From Chalciporus piperatus (lineage: Eukaryota; Basidiomycota; Agaricomycetes; Boletales; Boletaceae), in assembly GCA_038093975.1 (NCBI GenBank), contig JBBPTG010000142.1:1-63760 (forward strand): a DNA stretch of 63,760 nt, read 5' to 3'. Below the pieces are notes generated by a model that made no database searches, was not told the DNA's origin, and saw only the letters and a list, made by a program, of their open reading frames with translations. Below are positions 1 through 12,300 of this stretch, one piece after another (the first letter of the stretch is position 1; each line of letters opens with the position of its first letter). The translations under genes and the position numbers were made by a program.

Positions 1-89
1 TGACTCATTGGTGAACTGGAATCCTGCGCTGCGTTCTTCCTTCCATGTTGAGCGGTCGGTGACCAACAAACCTACCCAAATTCAGGTTC

Positions 90-1969
90 ATGCCAAATCT
101 CTGGCATCCTCAAGACTTCCCTGACCTCCCTGACGGGGACTACTGGCGAGCTGACATCCTCCGCGCCCATGAAATTGTCCAAGATGCATGTCAGCATGCA
201 CTGGAAATTTTACGGCAAGAAGACGGGGGTGACCCACTCCGTCTTCGAATCCATGCTGATCACATACATTCTCAGATGATCCCACTGTTTGAGGTGCTGC
301 AGCACGAGGTGGAAGATCCCCATTGGGCTGTGGAAGCTGCGCATAGAATTGGCGAGCTGTTTTGTGGACTTTCTGATGCTGCGCTTGCTGCAGCCAACCG
401 GCAAGTAATATATATTGGCGTAATAAAGGTGTTGGCTTACAGTGAAGTAGAGATACCTCTACAGCCGAACTCATTCACATTGCACCTGTGCAACTTCGCT
501 TTCCGGGACCAGGTCGCGGCCGCCCGTCACTCGAATTTGACGTAGAATGGCTGGCAAATGCCGTGTCATCCACCCGTCGCATCTCATTGCAAAAACTTGC
601 GCTAACGCTTGGCGTGCATCGGAACACTTTACGCCGCCACCTTCAAATAAATAACCTCACAAAACAATTTTCGGACATACCAGATGCGGAATTAGATATT
701 CTCGTACGCCACTACAAGCTTGGGCGTCCACATGCCGGTCTGCGATTTGTACTCGCATCGTTAAAATCACACGGGCTAAATATTCAACGAGAGCGTATTC
801 GGAAGTCGCTGCAGCGCATTGATCCACTTGGTCGCGTTATTCGTCATCAAACAGCAATCCAGCGTCGTGTATATGAAGCACCACGATCAAATTACGTCTG
901 GCATATCGATGGTCACCACAAGCTTATACGGTGGGGCATTGTTATTCACGGAATGATCGATGGGCACTGCCGAACAGTAAGTTTTTTTTTTTTCACCGTA
1001 ACTTCTATTTATGTCAAAGGTTGTTGGTTTACGAGCAAGTGCTGACAATCGCGCATCAACTGTCCTGGCGCTTTTCCTCTGTGCAGTGCAAGTATACGGA
1101 ACACCCTGGAGAGTCCGTGGTGATCGCGGCGGCGAGAATATTGAAGTCGCAACGTGGATGATCCAACATCGTGGCCCAAATCGGTCGTCGTTTCTGTGGG
1201 GCAGGTCCACAAGAAACTCACGAATCGAACGATTGTGGGTCGATCTCGGTGCACAATTTGTGCGTTGTTGGCGAGCATTCTTCACTCAACTGGAAGATCT
1301 TCACATGTTGGACTCAAGTGATGCTCGTCACCTTTGGCTATTACATTTTCTGTTTCTCGATCAACTGAACACTGACTGTGACCAGTTTCAAAATGATTGG
1401 AATCACCATTCAGTCTCGAAGCGAGGACACGATCAATCACCATTGGTACGTAATGTGCGGGTATTGCCTGATAATTTGAAGCTCACTTGTTCAAAAGGAT
1501 ATGCGGTTCCTTTCTCAACTACAGCATGGTGAATATGCTGATTGCCACGAGCAACACCCAGACAATGCTGCTGATGCGGAGATTATAGATGACCAACAAA
1601 GGTTCGTTTGGACCCTAAGTTACTGAAACAACGACTGAGTTGCCAAAATTGACTAGGCATGTTCGAAATCCTGCCGTTGGTGTGCCCCCAACAGCCAATC
1701 CCTTTCAGTCGATCGAGGCCTATCATGCCTTCACTCTCGCCTTTCAACAAGCGCAGCATCAAGGTGACATCCCTCCCGGTTATGGAGTAGCTCAGGAAGA
1801 ATGGGTAGACGGCTTGTACCCTGAGCGCGAGGTGATTACTGTTGGTCGAAGCAAGAGGGTCCACGAAATGGGCATGCCATTTTTTGTATGGTGGCCGCGT
1901 GCAGTTTTATGGGCGCAAGGGTTAGACGTCATGACACGCATCTGTATGATTGAACATGGCGAGTTGTAG
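90..1969 (+). CDS. DDE integrase-core protein of the type widespread in Agaricomycetes
   Basis: Probably catalyses DNA strand transfer for a mobile element, or is a domesticated descendant. Seen: an N-terminal helical region (90-404), an HTH-like segment with LGVHRNTLRRHL (about 615-650), then a complete RNase H-like integrase core. The catalytic triad is Asp in HIDGHHK (codon 908), Asp in RGDRGGEN (codon 1122) and Glu in RIERLW (codon 1227); 34 residues separate the last two (DD34E). Introns 977-1019, 1446-1497 and 1602-1656 restore one frame through to the stop at 1967-1969, so the core and C-terminal part look intact. The join between the exon at 90-404 and the one starting between 443 and 488 is unsolved: the obvious GTAATA donor at 405 and the TACAG acceptor ending at 464 leave a one-base frame mismatch. 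That could be a frameshift, a different intron, or a start outside the window. No terminal repeats were found. Family assignment is from recall of similar fungal proteins. Confidence 0.75.
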
Positions 1970-2002
1970 TATAAATCATAGTCGCCAGGGAGGGATGTCG
2001 CC

Positions 2003-3701
2003 GTGGCTCCCTTCCCTCCGATTCCTTTCTTAAACCTACCTTCTCGGTTCTCTAGCATGGCAGCAGACACGCCATCATCTGTGCTGTCGTGTCTTCAGTT
2101 CGTACCGGGCAGCGGTCGTAAGGGAAATCGGTGCAAAACGTGCCAACGGAAGGAACGTCATCACTCCACCAATCTCACCCAGCAGCATGCTCCCTCATGC
2201 CCACCATCAGATAATTCTATTCGAACAATACTGGACCAATATACTCGTACTCGACCCAAGGCAATTTCGCAGCCTTCGAGTCGTCGCGAAGCTGTGACCG
2301 GCCTCCGCAAAACGCTTCCTCGGGCAGCCAAATCAGGGACTCGGGGACTCACTGGCACTGGCGGTGTGTCCGTAGACACCTGTGCTAGCAGTTCACGTGG
2401 GTTAAATCAAGAACGTGCCATCAAAATTGGAAGGCTGATGATGATACCGCACGGTCTCACTGCAGTAGGTGTCCCTACTACATTCATACTAAGTGTATAC
2501 AATTCTAACCTACAAGGCTAGGCTGGACGCCTGAGCATTTGCAAAGTACCCCAGAAGTCTGAGCTTGAAGAATACCGCCAACACGGACTACTCATTAGCG
2601 AGGACGGCAAGCAAGACATCGAGTTTCTCGTTTCATGGTCAATGAACGATATCGATTCGTGGCTGCGTCGCCTACTCCCAAAGCCATTTGAGTGGCTTGA
2701 TGCTCGTCTTGGTAAACCGGCCGAAGGGTCCTTCCATTGGGTTCTCTTGAACTCGGAAAGGCAGAAGTATTTTGTCCTTGTGCGTCCCACAATCACTGGC
2801 AAGGAACTCGATGAGGTGAAGGGATCCGCGGGACGAAAGTTCACTGCATTTTCCGTCGTCGTTGGTATGTTATATCATTTATGGTTCCAGATTAATAAAT
2901 TAATCTATGTGTGCCTTAGCTCCTCGCATCAACATCCCACGATCCATATATACCAACTGGGACCATGGTATCCGCCAGGCGTTAAATGGTAGTGCATCCG
3001 TGGATGAATCCATTGATCTGGATGATGAGTCCGAGATCGACCAGTTTGACTCGGATGATGCCCCAGCGCCCAGCCGCCATGACTCAGATACCGCAGTTCC
3101 CGTACAGCCACCCAGGAGCGGCAAAGCTCGGGTCGAACCAACCGCGGACTCGGGCTCAGAGTCAGACGATGTGCAGATCATCGGGACCATCAATTGTCAA
3201 CCACCCATTACCACCAGCCATGGCTCGGAGGTGCCCAGGGCCATGGCCCACCTTTTCAGTCCCGCCGCCCCAGATTCCGAAAGCGACGACGATTTTTTTT
3301 TCACGAAGCTTATTGCACGCGAGTCAGGTCAGTTTTATTCTTACTACTTCACCGTGAATATCACTCAATCTGCAATTCCTTAGCTGCTAGTGGATCGAAG
3401 CGTCCTCGCCGTGTGTCACTGTCAGAACTCGCCACATCTGAATCTCAGCCCTCCGCAGGAAAGCGGATCAAGTCGGACAACTACCATACCACCACTATCG
3501 GAGGTGATGGTTTTTCTATTCATATCCCACATTTTTCATCTAACCTTCATGCACACAGGACTCGGGCTGATGGATGAAACATCCGACAAGGCTGCCAAAG
3601 CCGGCCCTAGTGGATCGGGGATGACGACGGGACCGTTCAACACAACCCGCCGATCCACTGCAGTACGCCCCCCTGAAGTCCCCTCTCGAAACCCGTGGTA
3701 A
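2003..3701 (+). CDS. Partner gene of the integrase, unknown function, Cys-pair N-terminus and acidic tail
   Basis: I do not recognise a named domain. It begins 34 bp after the integrase stop on the same strand. Introns 2465-2521, 2865-2919, 3328-3383 and 3504-3558 give one open frame. The alternative start is the ATG at 2057 (MAADTPSS). The N-terminus carries CKTC soon after SGRKGNR, resembling half of a zinc-binding treble clef. The middle (2642-2860) has a folded-looking segment with SWLRRLLPKPFEWLDARLG and FHWVLLNSERQKYFVL. The last third is acidic and Ser-rich with an NLS-like basic stretch, SKRPRRVS. I recall similar unknown proteins in Agaricomycetes with a Cys pair near the N-terminus and a middle LP-PF-W motif. 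Adjacency suggests it travels with the integrase; this is inference. A competing reading frame at 2524-2553 (WTPEHLQ) leaves some doubt about the second exon start. Confidence 0.55.
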
Positions 3702-4667
3702 TAATGTACCAACCCCCTTGTCACATCTGGATTCCGCCATGTCACCACGATCACCTCACTAATGCCTTTGTCATTGCACATCTATCCATTTAGCATCCCC
3801 CCCAATCCCATCATTCCCTAATGACTTGTCACGTACGATACAACATCTTTCTGTATGAACCCGCCGAGAGTTTAATGATTTGAATGAGTTGCATCTCTAC
3901 TAGTGTGAACATAAGTCCAACTCGATTGTGCGCGCGACCCCCCCGATCGCGCGCGCGCTACTCGTTTGTTTGCGCGGAATTATTGTGCACTTTGACCGTC
4001 ATATTCCAGGAGGCATCTACGCGCGAACGACACAACCACCAGTGAACGATCATCCAGCTCAAATGGTGCCATCACCGAAATTCATTTTCCGGTCATGCGC
4101 GGACCTGCGACGGGACGCACAACTTGCAGAGGTAAAAAAAAATGAGACATCCAATTGTATAACCGTTGGCCAGACAACCTACTCACCGAATTGGGTCAAG
4201 GAATTGTATATATGACTCCAGCAGGGGGACGCTAAACCTCCGATAGAAACTCATGCGTTTGCAAATGCGTATCGTCCGTGGGTTGCCATGAACATACCCA
4301 GCCAACATCACTCCAACATATCCATATATCCATCAAGAACCTGTGATGTGGCTGGTCCGACGTGATTGCTCCGGTACGAGCTTAACAAAGCTGCCAACAT
4401 CACTGGCATCGGAGGAATACTTGGCAGAAGATCATTCCGTTCACTCAGGTGAGGTCTTACCGCCATCGCTGCGAATGTTGGTCCATCGCTCTCGTCGCCA
4501 CCTTGGATTATGACTTGCGCTGGCACCCCCGCCGCTCACTCGTAAATGATGGCACGGCTACAGCGCCTCCCTGGTTGTGGGGTATAAAATACCACTTTCC
4601 GTGCGTGCATTTTCCTGCAGAACAACGACAACCCCCCATAAGCCTATCAATCCCACTCTGAACAAAG
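3702..4667. other. Intergenic stretch
   Basis: No supportable gene. It contains a CG-alternating palindromic patch around 3930-3960 (GATCGCGCGCGCGC) and, near its right end, the promoter of the zinc-finger gene. Confidence 0.6.
4583..4588 (+). promoter_or_regulatory. TATA box of the small zinc-finger gene
   Basis: TATAAA lies in the context GGTATAAAATACC, about 80 bp upstream of the ATG at 4668, which suits a fungal core promoter with a short leader. Confidence 0.6.
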
Positions 4668-5111
4668 ATGCCTTCTTACTTACACAATCGGCCTGTCGGG
4701 TCTGACGATGATCCACCCCGGCCTCACCATCGTTCCCAATATAACAATTCAGGAGGTACTCAGCCTGCTGCACTCGACACCTTTCACACCGTCGCCCAGC
4801 AAAGCATGGGCCAGCAACAACCTGCCGCCGCTCACAAAGGGTCTAACAATGCTCCTTTCATCCCTCCTCCCGTCGGTTTCACCTATCAAGCCACCACTTT
4901 CCAATGCACTCGCTGCCAACAGCAATTTGATACTCAGGCACACCTGGATCGTCACTCCATTGCCTGCGGGGCTGCAGCTCTACTCACAGGGTACTTTACG
5001 CCTTACCCTGTCGCGCAGACGGGTTATGGTCATTCCGCGACTCAACCACATGGTCAATCGCCTCATGGGGCCAGTGGTTCCCAGAGCCAGAACAAACGTC
5101 GCCGTGACTGA
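4668..5111 (+). CDS. Small protein with one C2H-C zinc finger
   Basis: A single uninterrupted 147-residue frame. Function unknown; the finger suggests nucleic-acid or protein binding in the nucleus. The only ordered-looking part is FQCTRCQQQF followed by HLDRHSIAC (residues about 78-100): a Cys-x2-Cys pair, then His and a final Cys where a classical C2H2 finger has His. The rest is low complexity, rich in Gln, His, Ser and Pro, and it ends in a basic NKRRRD that could act as a nuclear signal. The start is supported by the TATA box about 80 bp upstream. The gene stands alone between the integrase pair and the F-box gene. Single-finger, intronless proteins of this kind are common in Agaricomycetes and poorly characterised. 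Confidence 0.7.
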   Translation: MPSYLHNRPVGSDDDPPRPHHRSQYNNSGGTQPAALDTFHTVAQQSMGQQQPAAAHKGSNNAPFIPPPVGFTYQATTFQCTRCQQQFDTQAHLDRHSIACGAAALLTGYFTPYPVAQTGYGHSATQPHGQSPHGASGSQSQNKRRRD

Positions 5112-5941
5112 CCCAAACGGGAAGGACGGCGGATGTGTGATGGGTAGACGTTAGGCGCGTACGTTCGCATACGATCAGCGCTGATGTTGTCCGGGTCGGT
5201 GACAGAAATCCCTGGCCTTTTCGACGGTTTACGATATCATGATCTCGACAAGATTTTCTTTTGTTTCACCCCCAGACCGACTTTTATTTTTCCTTTTGTT
5301 CACCCTCGTTTCGTAGAGTTTTGTTTATTAATAGTGCTTGACATGTCCGTTCTTCCGATATTGTTTGTGAAATTATGCTTGACCTATCCTGCCTTGCCCG
5401 TGAGCATCACAGCACTTACTAAGTAACTCAGATCTCAGAGAGCAATTGTTTTGGCGCCCAGACGGGTCGATCTTAGTCTGGTGACCAGCCTTGGCTATAA
5501 GGCAAGCGGAGTGACGGATCCACGCCATGATGACGCGCTTCAGCTGATGCATTGTTTTATGCATGTGTGCATCCTACGAAGCGGAACCAAGTCCAGCTCG
5601 AGGCCTTGTATCCTAACTTACCAAAAACCCGAGGACTGACTGGATAAGATGCTTCTCACGATCCAAATTCCCCGAGTCGCATTCATAATCATTTACGTCG
5701 GCCGGGAACTCGAGTACTGGGAAGAAGCAAACAGTGCAAGACAGACCAAGTCGTCCTTGATTATGAATGACTAAACGAGACCACCTCTCCCTCTGTTATC
5801 ATCCGAACGGGCCGCCGAGACACCAAGCCACCAAGAGCAACGTAGTGGACGTTCTCTTGCAGAGGACCTTCAATCTCCTGAATACCATGACTACACATGC
5901 AAATAAGCCCAGGAGGACGAGAAAGAAAACACAAAACTCAC
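5112..5941. other. Intergenic stretch, 3' flank of the F-box gene
   Basis: No gene is supportable from 5112 to about 5850. The last C-terminal exon of the minus-strand F-box gene may lie at 5800-5910, after a GTGAGT donor at 5941-5936, but its acceptor cannot be fixed. Confidence 0.5.
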
Positions 5942-8277
5942 GCCTGCGAAAGGTGATCCGACAACGGATGGTGTCGAGAGTCCGAATCATCATCGTCCAC
6001 AAGTTTATACTTGGTCGCGAGAGCACGGGGTTGGCACAAGGCACAGTAAACAAGGGACGTGGAATGCTGAGGAATACAGGATCGTTCCTCTGCCTCAACG
6101 AGGGGGACGAGGTTCTTGTCGACGAGTGTCCATCGCTCGCCGGGCAGTCCAACTTTATCAAGGTGATGGCGATAGGCATGGTACATCTGCTCGATTATCA
6201 ACCTCTCGTCAGGAACTTGGACAGAACGTCGAAACTCACCGCTGATTTCCAGTCGAAGATCTCGACACTTGTTGGCGAACTCTCACGGCACTCCTTGCAT
6301 ATCAAACGAGCGCTCGCTTGGTCCATATCGTCCACCGTCGCAAACCGCGGGTCCAAACCGCATATAGCAACCACATCTGAAGCACCAGTGAATAACTGGA
6401 CGCTCTTGAACCCCTCCTTGGGCAGCGACCATGGCCTTGAGGCTCTATTGAACATAGTGCCATAAGGCTCATAGAAGACTGACGACTCGATGAGGATGTG
6501 AGGATAAGTGAATAGATCACGAGTGCTGTACCCCCGAACTTCAAATACTGCGCACGCCAGTTGGAGGAGTTCCTTGGAAGGTACATCCGGTCGCTTCTGC
6601 CTGTCAGTAGATGCCCGTCTTGAAGGCCCTGTGCCAATCCTAACGATGAATGCCATTTGAGCGTCGACTTCTTCCCTCCATTTCCTCGTTAGCGCGGGTA
6701 GCTGATCGAGTGCCAGTATGAATGTCGTCTCGTCGACTAGTTGGTCCTCAGGGAGATTGATGATCGCCTCGAACGGCGCGAAACCGGCCACGTCCCAGAC
6801 GGATGGGAGTAAATCAACAGCCCGACCCTCAGGTGCAGGATCTTGAATATACCGATCGTACATCTTGATCAGGAGACTCCGGCGTGGACGGATTATTACC
6901 TCCCCAAACCTTTCGTCTCTCCACTCAATCATCGAGGTCTCCAGTATGGAGCTCACTTCTTCCCAGTCTGCCAACACCGTTCAGAATCAGAACTATATGA
7001 GCAGACAGAACATAAGATCATTACCTTTTTTTGTGAGACGCTTTGAGAGGCGGAAAACTGGACAGTAACACATCACGATGCAGTCTTTGCCGAAGTACTG
7101 GATTTCGCGTGCGTATCCAGCATCCTCCAGACGAGCAAAGATACTTTGAAATTATAATATGAGCCCCAGTCGCAGAATGCAACGCAAAAATTCTAACCTT
7201 TCTTTCCGTGCTTCGCTCAACTTGTGCTTCCGATTATAAGACACGGTCAAGTGCCAACCCATGCACTCGTCGGCTTGCTATGAGTGTTATAAGCACTGAT
7301 AGTCCCGAGGGGATGGCGTCGTCAGCCTACCGTCTCCCTATCCGCCACGATTTTCTGTCTTCGATCTATGAATGCGTTCCTCTTGCCGATGGGCGTTTTG
7401 AGGTATTCCTTGTAAACAGCATCGTACTGCTGCTTATCCACGAAGGACATTCCTCCACGGACTAAAAGATGGGGTTAAGCGATACAATTCAAGTGTATTT
7501 AACCAAGGGAGACCAACATTCTATGATACCTTGCAGATACTCTGACGGCAACATGCCTAGAGTATCGGGGAGGCCATTACATCCTTCCGCTAAACGCAAC
7601 CTTTCGAAAGCAACGTCACGGTCGATCAGCGAAGTAATGCCCTAAGCAACGCACCGTTTTGCTCTGCACCCTGGGCAATAACGTCGTCGAATCGCCCAGT
7701 AGATCGTGTACACGACTCCACCACAACTCTGGTAGCGCGTCAAGGAACCTGACGGTGAAGAAGAAGCTAGAGATCTTACATGGCAATGTATATCGAAAAC
7801 GAGATTGGCATACTCCGGTTCGCTCATATCGGGTGGACAGTCAGGAAGTCCATCGACCTGCTTACGGGCTGCAACCCAGAGGAATGTACGAGCCTTGGAC
7901 ATGAGGAAGCGGCGGAATGGCCTAGTCAAACGAGCGAGGTTGAGAAGATCCATGGGAAGCAAGTAGCTCAATATCTATCAATTTGGCTAGGTTAGTGACA
8001 CGTCGACTCGAGACGGAAGGGAGGGCCGGACCTGCGACAAGACATCGAGGTTCATATCGGGAAGCATTGAAAGCTTGCCACGCATAGACTGTCGTCTGGA
8101 GGTTGGTTGAGTCTGAGGACCATTTATGCGAGCGTTGACGCGCTTTGAACGCTGTTGCACCCCTAGCACACCGAGTCCCGCGGTCGCGTCTTCATCACGC
8201 GTAGTAGACTCGGTGCGATTCGAAGCTATGTCACTAATGAAGTTCACCCTCTTCGCAGCTGAGCGCGTTTGAACCAT
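5942..8277 (-). CDS. F-box domain protein
   Basis: Probably a substrate adaptor of an SCF ubiquitin ligase. The ATG at 8277 opens MVQTRSAAKR, a basic leader. The F-box starts at the end of exon 1 (LPDMNLDVLSQ) and continues in exon 2 after the intron 7975-8031 (ILSYLLPMDLLNLARLTRPFRRFLMS, shown in two joined parts). A Cys-rich segment follows (CPGCRAKRC, about 7645-7700), then helical exons at about 7210-7640 (KYNRKHKLSEARKE-like; FVDKQQYDAVYKEYLKTP), a long C-terminal exon 6198-6977 with CKEC, and a further exon 5942-6201 with CALC. The CKEC and CALC pairs suggest a second zinc site, common in this mushroom-specific group of F-box proteins. At least six introns; the final exon is not resolved. 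The substrate cannot be inferred. Confidence 0.75.
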
Positions 8278-9315
8278 GGTCGTAGAGGGTTCCAGGAAGT
8301 TGACTCAGGCTGGTGCCAGGAAGTCTTAAATATGTCAATTCGGGCTGCCAGTGGCTGAAGTGCTGACTCACCCCCATCCCAAGGCTCAAAAATACCAACA
8401 CAGGGCCGTGAGATCGTCACGGTGAGTAAAGTCTACGTAGTGTACATAGTTTTCCGTATGTCACCGAGTCTTTCGCGCCAGTGTTTTGCTACCCCTTTTC
8501 GATTGACTGCTGACTGCTCAGCGAGGGGCGACACGGAACGGGAAGAGGTAGGTACTCAGAGAACCCGCATATATGGGCCTATGGCTCTTGGTGCCGCCCC
8601 TCCTAACAGGTGAAGGATTCCGAATCCAGAATCTGCTGTTCAGGCTGCCACTTGGCCATTCGAACAATTCGTGCAGTGCGCAACCCACGAGCCAGAGGCG
8701 TTTATTTCATTCGTGGGCTGGTTCCCCTTGATGGGACCCATCCTCGCCTTCCTTCGAACAGCTAGAAATTGCGGAATGTCTTTCATCTTTGAAATTCCCA
8801 GAAGAAACTCACCAGATTTGCACCAAATGGATCCAGTTTCGTTCACTCCTGTTCCTTCACCATCATTTTTAGCGCGATACTTTTGAACCTGAATCTATTT
8901 GCAAGTAGATCCGACTCGGAGATGTTGATGGAACCTTTACTGTCTCAACGATGTACCTATCGGGAGTCTTGACCACCACCAGTTGAGGAGGTCAAGGCAT
9001 GTCCACCACGTGAAAGACTGCTCCGACATGATGGGACGTATTACATTGACCCTGCTCACCCTCGAGGCTCGAGGTCGACGTGGTCGTCCTTGGCAACATG
9101 AGCACAGCCACATTTATCGAAGTTTACGTTTGTTCACTGCAACAATCAGCGTCGACCACTGACTTCGACAGCGAGCTCGTCACTGAGCATGACGAGCAGA
9201 CTGACCGACTTGTGATACCAGCTATTACCATTTTTTTAATCGGAACATTCATCACCGACTCATTAATTTCGTGCTGCTCCACGGCCCATACCTACGCCGG
9301 TGCTCTAAATTCGAC
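8278..9315. other. Divergent intergenic region between the F-box and SH3/RA genes
   Basis: Holds the upstream regions of both flanking genes. Short open frames on both strands at 8640-8890 show no recognisable motif, and I do not call them genes. Confidence 0.5.
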
Positions 9316-12300
9316 ATGCAATCAGTGTCACAGGAACAAGTCCGGCGGACAGCAGCTACTAAGCGACAGGACACCTTCGACCTCAGCGTCCAACTCGTCG
9401 CCGACGACCATTCCATGGCGAGCTCACACATGCACGCCCACGCCGACGCGACAAACACATATGGTGGTGCATCCGACGAAGAACACTCCGTCCTCGAGGA
9501 CGACTCTGATGTAGACGACCGCGAGATGGACTACATGGACGACGAAGACGACCGCTCGTCTTCACTGTCCATTCCAAACGAGAGCATCGACTTCGACTTG
9601 GTGTATTCACTCCATAGCTTTGCTGCCACCGTCGAGGGTCAGGCGAGCGTCGTCAAGGGTGACAGTCTCTTCCTCATGGATGACACGAACAGCTACTGGT
9701 GGCTTGTCCGTGTCCTCAAAACCCAGGACGTAGGCTATATCCCTGCCGAAAACATCGAGACACCCTTTGAACGTCTCGCTCGTCTCAACAAGCATCGCAA
9801 TGTCGACGTAAGTGTTCATGTTTTTCGACTTTTTACTCCTTGCGCACCGACTATACCACCTAGCTCGCTCATGCGACACCGCAAGAGCTCCAAGAAGACG
9901 TCGAGCGCGTCCGTAACCACCTTTCCTCTCGCACAGGATCTCACCATTCCCCCTCCCCAACACTCGGTGTTCCTGCAGGCACTCACGCACGGTCAGGCGC
10001 CAAAGGTGTCATGTTCACTCCCTCACTCTCCGTGCATCGGTACCCTCCGGCCGTCTGGAACGAGGAGGAGGAAGAGGAAGAGGACGTCGAGTGGGACGAT
10101 GGCGCATATGAGGAAGAGGATCCAGAGTTGGCCGAGGAACTGTCTATCCGCACGCGACAAAGTCGGCTTGAGGACCAAGAAAGCATGACTATGAATGTCA
10201 TGCAAATGGAACCCGACGACGGCATGGGCTGGGACGACTCTGCCGCAGAGGACATGCAGGCACGGAGCGCACAGAGGAGGATGGAGCCACAGATCCTCAT
10301 TTCCCCTGATGCTCTCAGAGCGAATGTTGCCCAGGACAAGTCTCTTCAACAGCAGCAACAGGAGATGATTATCGCACAGCAACGCCAACAACAGCAAGAG
10401 CAGCAGATGCTCTCCCAGCAGGCGTTGCGTCACCAGGGGTCACGCGAAAAGCTATCTTCAGAGAAGGGATCTGCGTCCCCCTCCAAGACTGTCGATCCCG
10501 CCGAAGTAATGGAAACGAGAAAGCTGTCTGCCACCCCTTCCATCGCACGAGACGAACCCACCAGGCCATCCCAGGGCAGCGCTGACCCCTTCCTCCCAAG
10601 CGCCATCATGCAGAAACAGGAGGAGGAGCGCAAGCGTACCCGGGAAGAGCTCGAAACTCTCGAAGAAGCCGCCAAGAAAAAGGCCAAAAGCAAGGACAAA
10701 TCTACCCCAGCCAGCACTGCTGCCCCCGTCTCCAGCCAACCTTCCAAACTTGCTCTGTCTGGAGGCAAGCTCCGTAAAGAGCGGGGCGACACCACCGACG
10801 ACGAGGGCAAGGAGAAGAAGGAGAAGAAAGGTCGGGGCGTCTTTGGGGGGTTGTTCGGACGCAAGAAAGACAAGCACAAGGACAAAGCGTCCATCGAGAG
10901 CATCTCATCCGAAACCGCACGCGAGTCCCAAGACTCCGGTCAATCTTCGAGTCTCCAGCACGGCAATGGCTACGAACCGCCCATGTCTCCGGTCACAGAG
11001 AGCGCGATGCAGCAACAACAGCAGTCACTCCGTGCGTCCCTCGAAACCAAATCTACCCCTCGTCCGCAGCAACCACAACCCATTGTCACCGCTCCTCAGA
11101 CACCTCCGGGTCAAACCCACGCTCATGTTTCTCAACATGCGTCTACATTGCGCCAACGAGACCAGCAACAACAAGCGCTTTACCAGCAATATCTCAACCG
11201 TTCCCCTTCTTCACCTCCCGAGGCTCCATCCTACGGATTACAGTCTGCCTTTGCGGGCAACTCGCCGTACAGCAGCCCCCCAACCTCGGCAGCGACTCTC
11301 GGTCTCGGTCTTCCCTCCTCCCGTCCTCGCCCTGGCTCTCTCATTATTTCTCCTACCGCAGACGGACAAGGTATCGGCGTTCCCGAACTCAGCGTCATTC
11401 GTATCTTTGCAGGCAAGAACGTGCAGACCGAAGCCACTTTTAAGACAGTCTTGCTCAACTCCTCCACGACCTCTGCTGATCTTATCCGACAAGCCATCCA
11501 GCGATTCCGACTCCCCTCCTCCGAGACTGAAGAAGCAGCCTCGTATTACATCACGATCAAACAGGTCGAGGGGTCGTCGGCCGTCCTCTTGTCCGAGGAG
11601 AAACCTCTCGTCGTGTTCGAATCGCTCATCGAAGCGGTGCTGGAGCTTCCCAAAGTGAAGAGGAGCAGTATGGGATCTATCAGTTCCGTGTCAAGTAACC
11701 TGTCGATGCACCCTGCCATCAAGCAGCTCTCCATGAATGATTTCACGGACGACTCGGCCGTCAAATTCTACCTAAATAAGCGAACTACCGATGGGCGAGA
11801 GAGCGTGCTCACGGAGGATGGGGATGAGACGATGTACGCCGAATCGACGCGCGACACTATTGAGGGTATCAGCATTTCCTCAGGTTCTGGCGTCAACGTC
11901 ACGCCAGAACGATTCAGTTCGCCTTCGTTCCGTTTCGCCCTTCAATTGGTGATTTATCCGGAGGATCTCCCTGAGGACATGGTGTTCGATCCGCAGACGG
12001 AGGCGATCGTGTTCAAGAACATGTTGAAAGACCGCACGACCTCGGCTTCGTCCATCGCTTCTGGGGTATCGCACAGTCAACGTCGGAAGGTGTTTACGTT
12101 CCCGAAGAACGTGACGGTTGCGGAAGTGATCGAGCTTGGTCTGGAGAGATTTGGGATCTTGGAGGGCGTCGTGGACGGTGGTGACGAAGTAGAGGACAAG
12201 CTCACCAAGAGACGGAGCTCTACCAAAGTCCGTTATTGGTTGACCGCGTCTGTCAGCGGTCAAGGTCGGTGGTGATCATCGCGATATCATATCCATGTGC

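Noticed and set aside
1602..1656. Premature stop after FVWTLSY in the integrase
   Set aside because: A GT-AG intron at 1602-1656 joins both frames and restores the usual C-terminal region ending in LWAQGLDVM and a short tail.
2522..2560. Apparent frameshift in the integrase partner gene (WTPEHLQ in one frame, KSELEEY in the next)
   Set aside because: Removing the intron 2465-2521 leaves exon 2 open in the upstream frame, so a frameshift is not needed, although the alternative frame looks tempting.
10430..10903. 157-residue minus-strand frame, Leu/Ser-rich
   Set aside because: Antisense shadow of the large second exon of the SH3/RA gene; no motif.
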